From NCBI GenBank assembly GCA_014138725.1, contig JACJID010000001.1, positions 1,860,001 through 1,924,000 of the forward strand: a DNA stretch of 64,000 nt, in the 5' to 3' direction. This DNA comes from Kutzneria viridogrisea (GTDB lineage: Bacteria > Actinomycetota > Actinomycetes > Mycobacteriales > Pseudonocardiaceae). Under the pieces are notes generated by a model, which searched no databases, had not been told where the DNA came from, and saw only the letters and a program-made list of their open reading frames with translations. The translations under genes were made by a program, and so were the position numbers. This document shows, piece by piece, positions 62,085 to 64,000 of this stretch (positions are counted from its first letter, which is position 1; every line of letters starts with the position of its first letter).

Positions 62085-62909
62085 ATGACCAGGGAACGGC
62101 GACTATTCACCACATGGTTCACATCCATGTGGGACGACTGCGAACATGCCGTCACCGACGAGGAGTTCGCGGTCCATCGACCGGAGCCCAGCGCGGTGTG
62201 TGGTGATGTCCTGTGGCTCGCGCCGTTGACGTACCCATCGCGGTCGCGTTGTGAGTACTGTGTTGCATTCTTGCTCGCTCACGTCCGCACTCAGCTGCCT
62301 GCGCCACGGGAAACGGGACATCACCGTCGCTTGGGATGGCTCGGACGATCGAAGGTCAGCACGGCGCGGCCTAAAGCCAGCGCGGTATCCCACCGCTGGA
62401 CCGAAAAAGACCTGATCAGGTGGTTTAGACCAGGCGTGGCACTGGTTTGGGTAGCTCGCAGAATGCACGTTCTGCTATGCACGCTGCTCTCAATAGGTGG
62501 CGCATTCCCCTCAGGTGCCCCGGTGGCGGCGTGGCCGCACCATGGCCGCCACCGGGCCGCAATGCCCGCGCCCGGCCCGGACGGCAGCCGCGGCGCGCTG
62601 ATCTCCAGCCACCCCATCCCCGCACCCGCAGGTCTTCCCACGCTGTCGGACGCCGTGTCCGCCCCGACGCCCGACTCGACCGCCCTGACCGGTGTCCCCT
62701 CAGTGCGCACTGGACCGGTCAGGGCGGTCTCCCACTCCTGGCCGCAGTCGACCCGGCTGCCCCTCCCGACGGCCAGGACACCCTGGATGGACACCTCGCC
62801 ATCCAGGTCGCAACCGCTGGCTGGTCCTACCCCCGTGCGGAACCGGCCAGTGCGAGTCGTGGTTGGAACGGAACTCCCCGTTACCGCTCCGACCACGCCC
62901 ACTCGGTAG
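62085..62909 (+). CDS. Cys-containing small-domain protein with low-complexity tail
   Basis: A 274-codon frame. Only the first 70 residues look like a known pattern of short actinobacterial proteins: HRPEPSAVCGDVLW, then LTYPSRSRCEYC with a CxxC pair that may bind zinc. From about 120 onward the sequence is Pro/Ser/Thr-rich and basic without motifs; it may be unstructured, or the coding part may end earlier through frameshift. ATG 62085 has no clear ribosome site. The TAG (62907-62909) comes 5 bases before the methyltransferase start, compatible with an operon. Confidence 0.5.
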   Translation: MTRERRLFTTWFTSMWDDCEHAVTDEEFAVHRPEPSAVCGDVLWLAPLTYPSRSRCEYCVAFLLAHVRTQLPAPRETGHHRRLGWLGRSKVSTARPKASAVSHRWTEKDLIRWFRPGVALVWVARRMHVLLCTLLSIGGAFPSGAPVAAWPHHGRHRAAMPAPGPDGSRGALISSHPIPAPAGLPTLSDAVSAPTPDSTALTGVPSVRTGPVRAVSHSWPQSTRLPLPTARTPWMDTSPSRSQPLAGPTPVRNRPVRVVVGTELPVTAPTTPTR

Positions 62910-62914
62910 GCGCG

Positions 62915-63781
62915 ATGTACACCACCCCGCCTGCCAGCCCCGGGCACCTCGACTGGGCCCCCGAAGCCATCGACCCCACCACGCCCCGGCTCGCAGGGAT
63001 CCACGATTTCCTCCTCGACGGAGCACGGAACACCAGCCACGACCGCGCCGCTGCCGCCGACGTGCTCACGGTTCTGCCCGAGGCCCGGCGGCTCGCCCGC
63101 GACCTGGCGACATTCCAACGACGTGCGATCGCCTACCTCACGCGCCGCGGCGTCGACCAGTTCCTCGACCTCGGGGCCGGGGTGCTCACCGCCGCACCAC
63201 CCCATGTGGTCGCACGCCGCGTGACCCCCGGCGCGCGGGTGGTCTACGTCGACAATGACCCCGTCGTCCACGCGCACAACGAGCTCGTCCTGCGCGACAC
63301 CGACAACGTCGCGCCCGTGTACGCCGATCTCACCGAGCCAGGGACGGTCCTCGCGCACCCGAGGGTCCGTGACCTCATCGACCCCACCCGGCCAGTCGGC
63401 GTGTTGCTCGGCGCCGCCGACCTTGTGCCCGACAACATCGACCTCGGCACGGTGATTGGCGCATATCGCGCTGCGATGCCCGCGGGCAGCGCTATGGTGC
63501 TGTCCCACCTCACCGACGACCACCGGCGCGACCAGGTCGAGCAGGCTGGCGCGGTCTACGCGCGCACAGGCCGAGGCATCTACCCGCGCGGCCGGGCGGA
63601 GATCGCCCGTCTCCTTGCCGGGTGGGGCACCGACTTGGTCAGCCCCGGGCTGGTGCCACCCAGCCGCTGGCGGCCCGAATTCCAGGAGCCCGGGATGATC
63701 GCATGCCTTGCCTACGTCGGTGTCGCGTGGCATTGGCCCCTATTAGTCGTCGCTGAGGAGCGTAGTGTCCAGTCTCCCTGA
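62915..63781 (+). CDS. Methyltransf_19 (DUF574) SAM methyltransferase
   Basis: A 288-residue SAM-dependent methyltransferase of the actinobacterial Methyltransf_19 family. Landmarks: RLAGIHDFLLDGARNTSHDR near the start, FLDLGAGVLTAAPPHVVAR (motif I), GARVVYVDNDPVVHAHNELV (acidic ribose-binding), PVGVLLGAADLVPDN, GSAMVLSHLTDDH, and the ending GWGTDLVSPGLVPPSRWRP. ATG 62915 follows a GTAGG site. Such genes often sit beside XRE/TPR regulators, as here. Acceptor unknown. Confidence 0.9.
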   Translation: MYTTPPASPGHLDWAPEAIDPTTPRLAGIHDFLLDGARNTSHDRAAAADVLTVLPEARRLARDLATFQRRAIAYLTRRGVDQFLDLGAGVLTAAPPHVVARRVTPGARVVYVDNDPVVHAHNELVLRDTDNVAPVYADLTEPGTVLAHPRVRDLIDPTRPVGVLLGAADLVPDNIDLGTVIGAYRAAMPAGSAMVLSHLTDDHRRDQVEQAGAVYARTGRGIYPRGRAEIARLLAGWGTDLVSPGLVPPSRWRPEFQEPGMIACLAYVGVAWHWPLLVVAEERSVQSP

Positions 63782-63965
63782 GGGCGAAGTAAACGACGTC
63801 CCGGAGAGTATCTCCGGTCGCGTACCTGATGCGGACGCCGCCGCTTTGGCTGACCGCATCCTCGCAGGTGTCATGCCCGGAAAAGATCTAGGGTGCAGTC
63901 CTTGTTGTAGAACAAAGCGACGCGATAACCCGCGCAGAATACGCATCACCGACTGGCTCATGTGA
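63765..63965 (+). CDS. Small basic protein overlapping methyltransferase
   Basis: A 66-residue protein, no family recognised. The first half is acidic (LPEGEVNDVPESI, DADAAALADRILAG), the second half Cys-containing and basic (GCSPCCRTKRRDNPRRIR). GTG 63765 has GAGGAG 6 bases upstream and lies inside the last 17 bases of the methyltransferase gene, so translation is coupled. It may be a short regulator or metal-binding protein. Confidence 0.55.
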   Translation: MSSLPEGEVNDVPESISGRVPDADAAALADRILAGVMPGKDLGCSPCCRTKRRDNPRRIRITDWLM

Positions 63966-63982
63966 CACGGACGGACAACACC

Positions 63983-64000
63983 ATGGCGGACAAGAACTGT
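63983..64000 (+). CDS. Possible gene start cut by window end
   Basis: ATG at 63983 opens a frame (MADKNC) that continues past the window end, 17 bp after the previous stop. Too short to identify; included only as a likely next gene in the same direction. Confidence 0.3.

Overview
The window reads as chromosome from a high-GC actinobacterium. GTG and TTG starts are common, GGAGG-type ribosome sites are strong, and genes often overlap by ATGA or GTGA. The content (GH18 chitinase, LCP protein, LAL-type LuxR, XRE-TPR regulators, a Methyltransf_19 protein, MmpS, NACHT and caspase proteins) and the long palindromic terminators fit a soil Pseudonocardiales-type organism. That genus-level placement is inference.

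Layout. 0-4.7 kb is an accessory patch: IS256, IS21-helper and IS30 scars around an FAD monooxygenase/ArsR pair and a DinB-like gene. 4.7-23 kb is mostly ordinary chromosome: isochorismatase, secreted trypsin-like protease, PfkB kinase, VWA membrane protein, LCP protein, a chitinase behind a twin DasR-like operator, GH16, an FHA-winged-helix protein, a receptor-type Ser/Thr kinase, an SAM methyltransferase/HxlR pair, a coupled lipid operon (cyclopropane synthase, DUF1295, peroxiredoxin) and a MarR/MFS pair. 23.0-28.7 kb is a six-gene minus-strand operon that encodes two cysteine proteases of the caspase clan (CHAT and caspase), each preceded by a small EACC1-like protein, together with a membrane protein and an unknown protein. 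This is the best candidate for an undescribed conflict or immunity system. 28.7-38.4 kb is a purine-catabolic cluster: XdhC, NCS2 permease, guanine deaminase, three-subunit xanthine dehydrogenase, 8-oxoguanine deaminase-like hydrolase and divergent PucR.

38.4-43.7 kb holds a CoA-ligase-like gene with its TetR, a NACHT (NLR-like) NTPase and another TetR whose operators also cover the promoter of a Tat-exported agmatine deiminase. 45-57 kb carries a GH92 mannosidase, a GlxA-type AraC regulator, an ArsR/SRPBCC pair, an IclR regulator with malate synthase and a DUF6986 protein, and a LAL-type LuxR. An IS630 element is inserted exactly in the stop codon of that LuxR gene. 58.2-64 kb holds a two-repeat, one-spacer type I-E-like CRISPR remnant without cas genes, an MmpS protein, an aminoglycoside-phosphotransferase-fold kinase translationally coupled to an XRE-TPR regulator, and a Methyltransf_19 protein.

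How the genes work together. Guanine imported by the NCS2 permease would be deaminated to xanthine and oxidised to urate. The malate synthase 15 kb away could consume glyoxylate from further ureide breakdown, but the linking uricase and allantoinase genes are not in the window. The protease operon and the NACHT protein are both expected to be cytoplasmic sensors or effectors. No tRNA or rRNA gene was seen.
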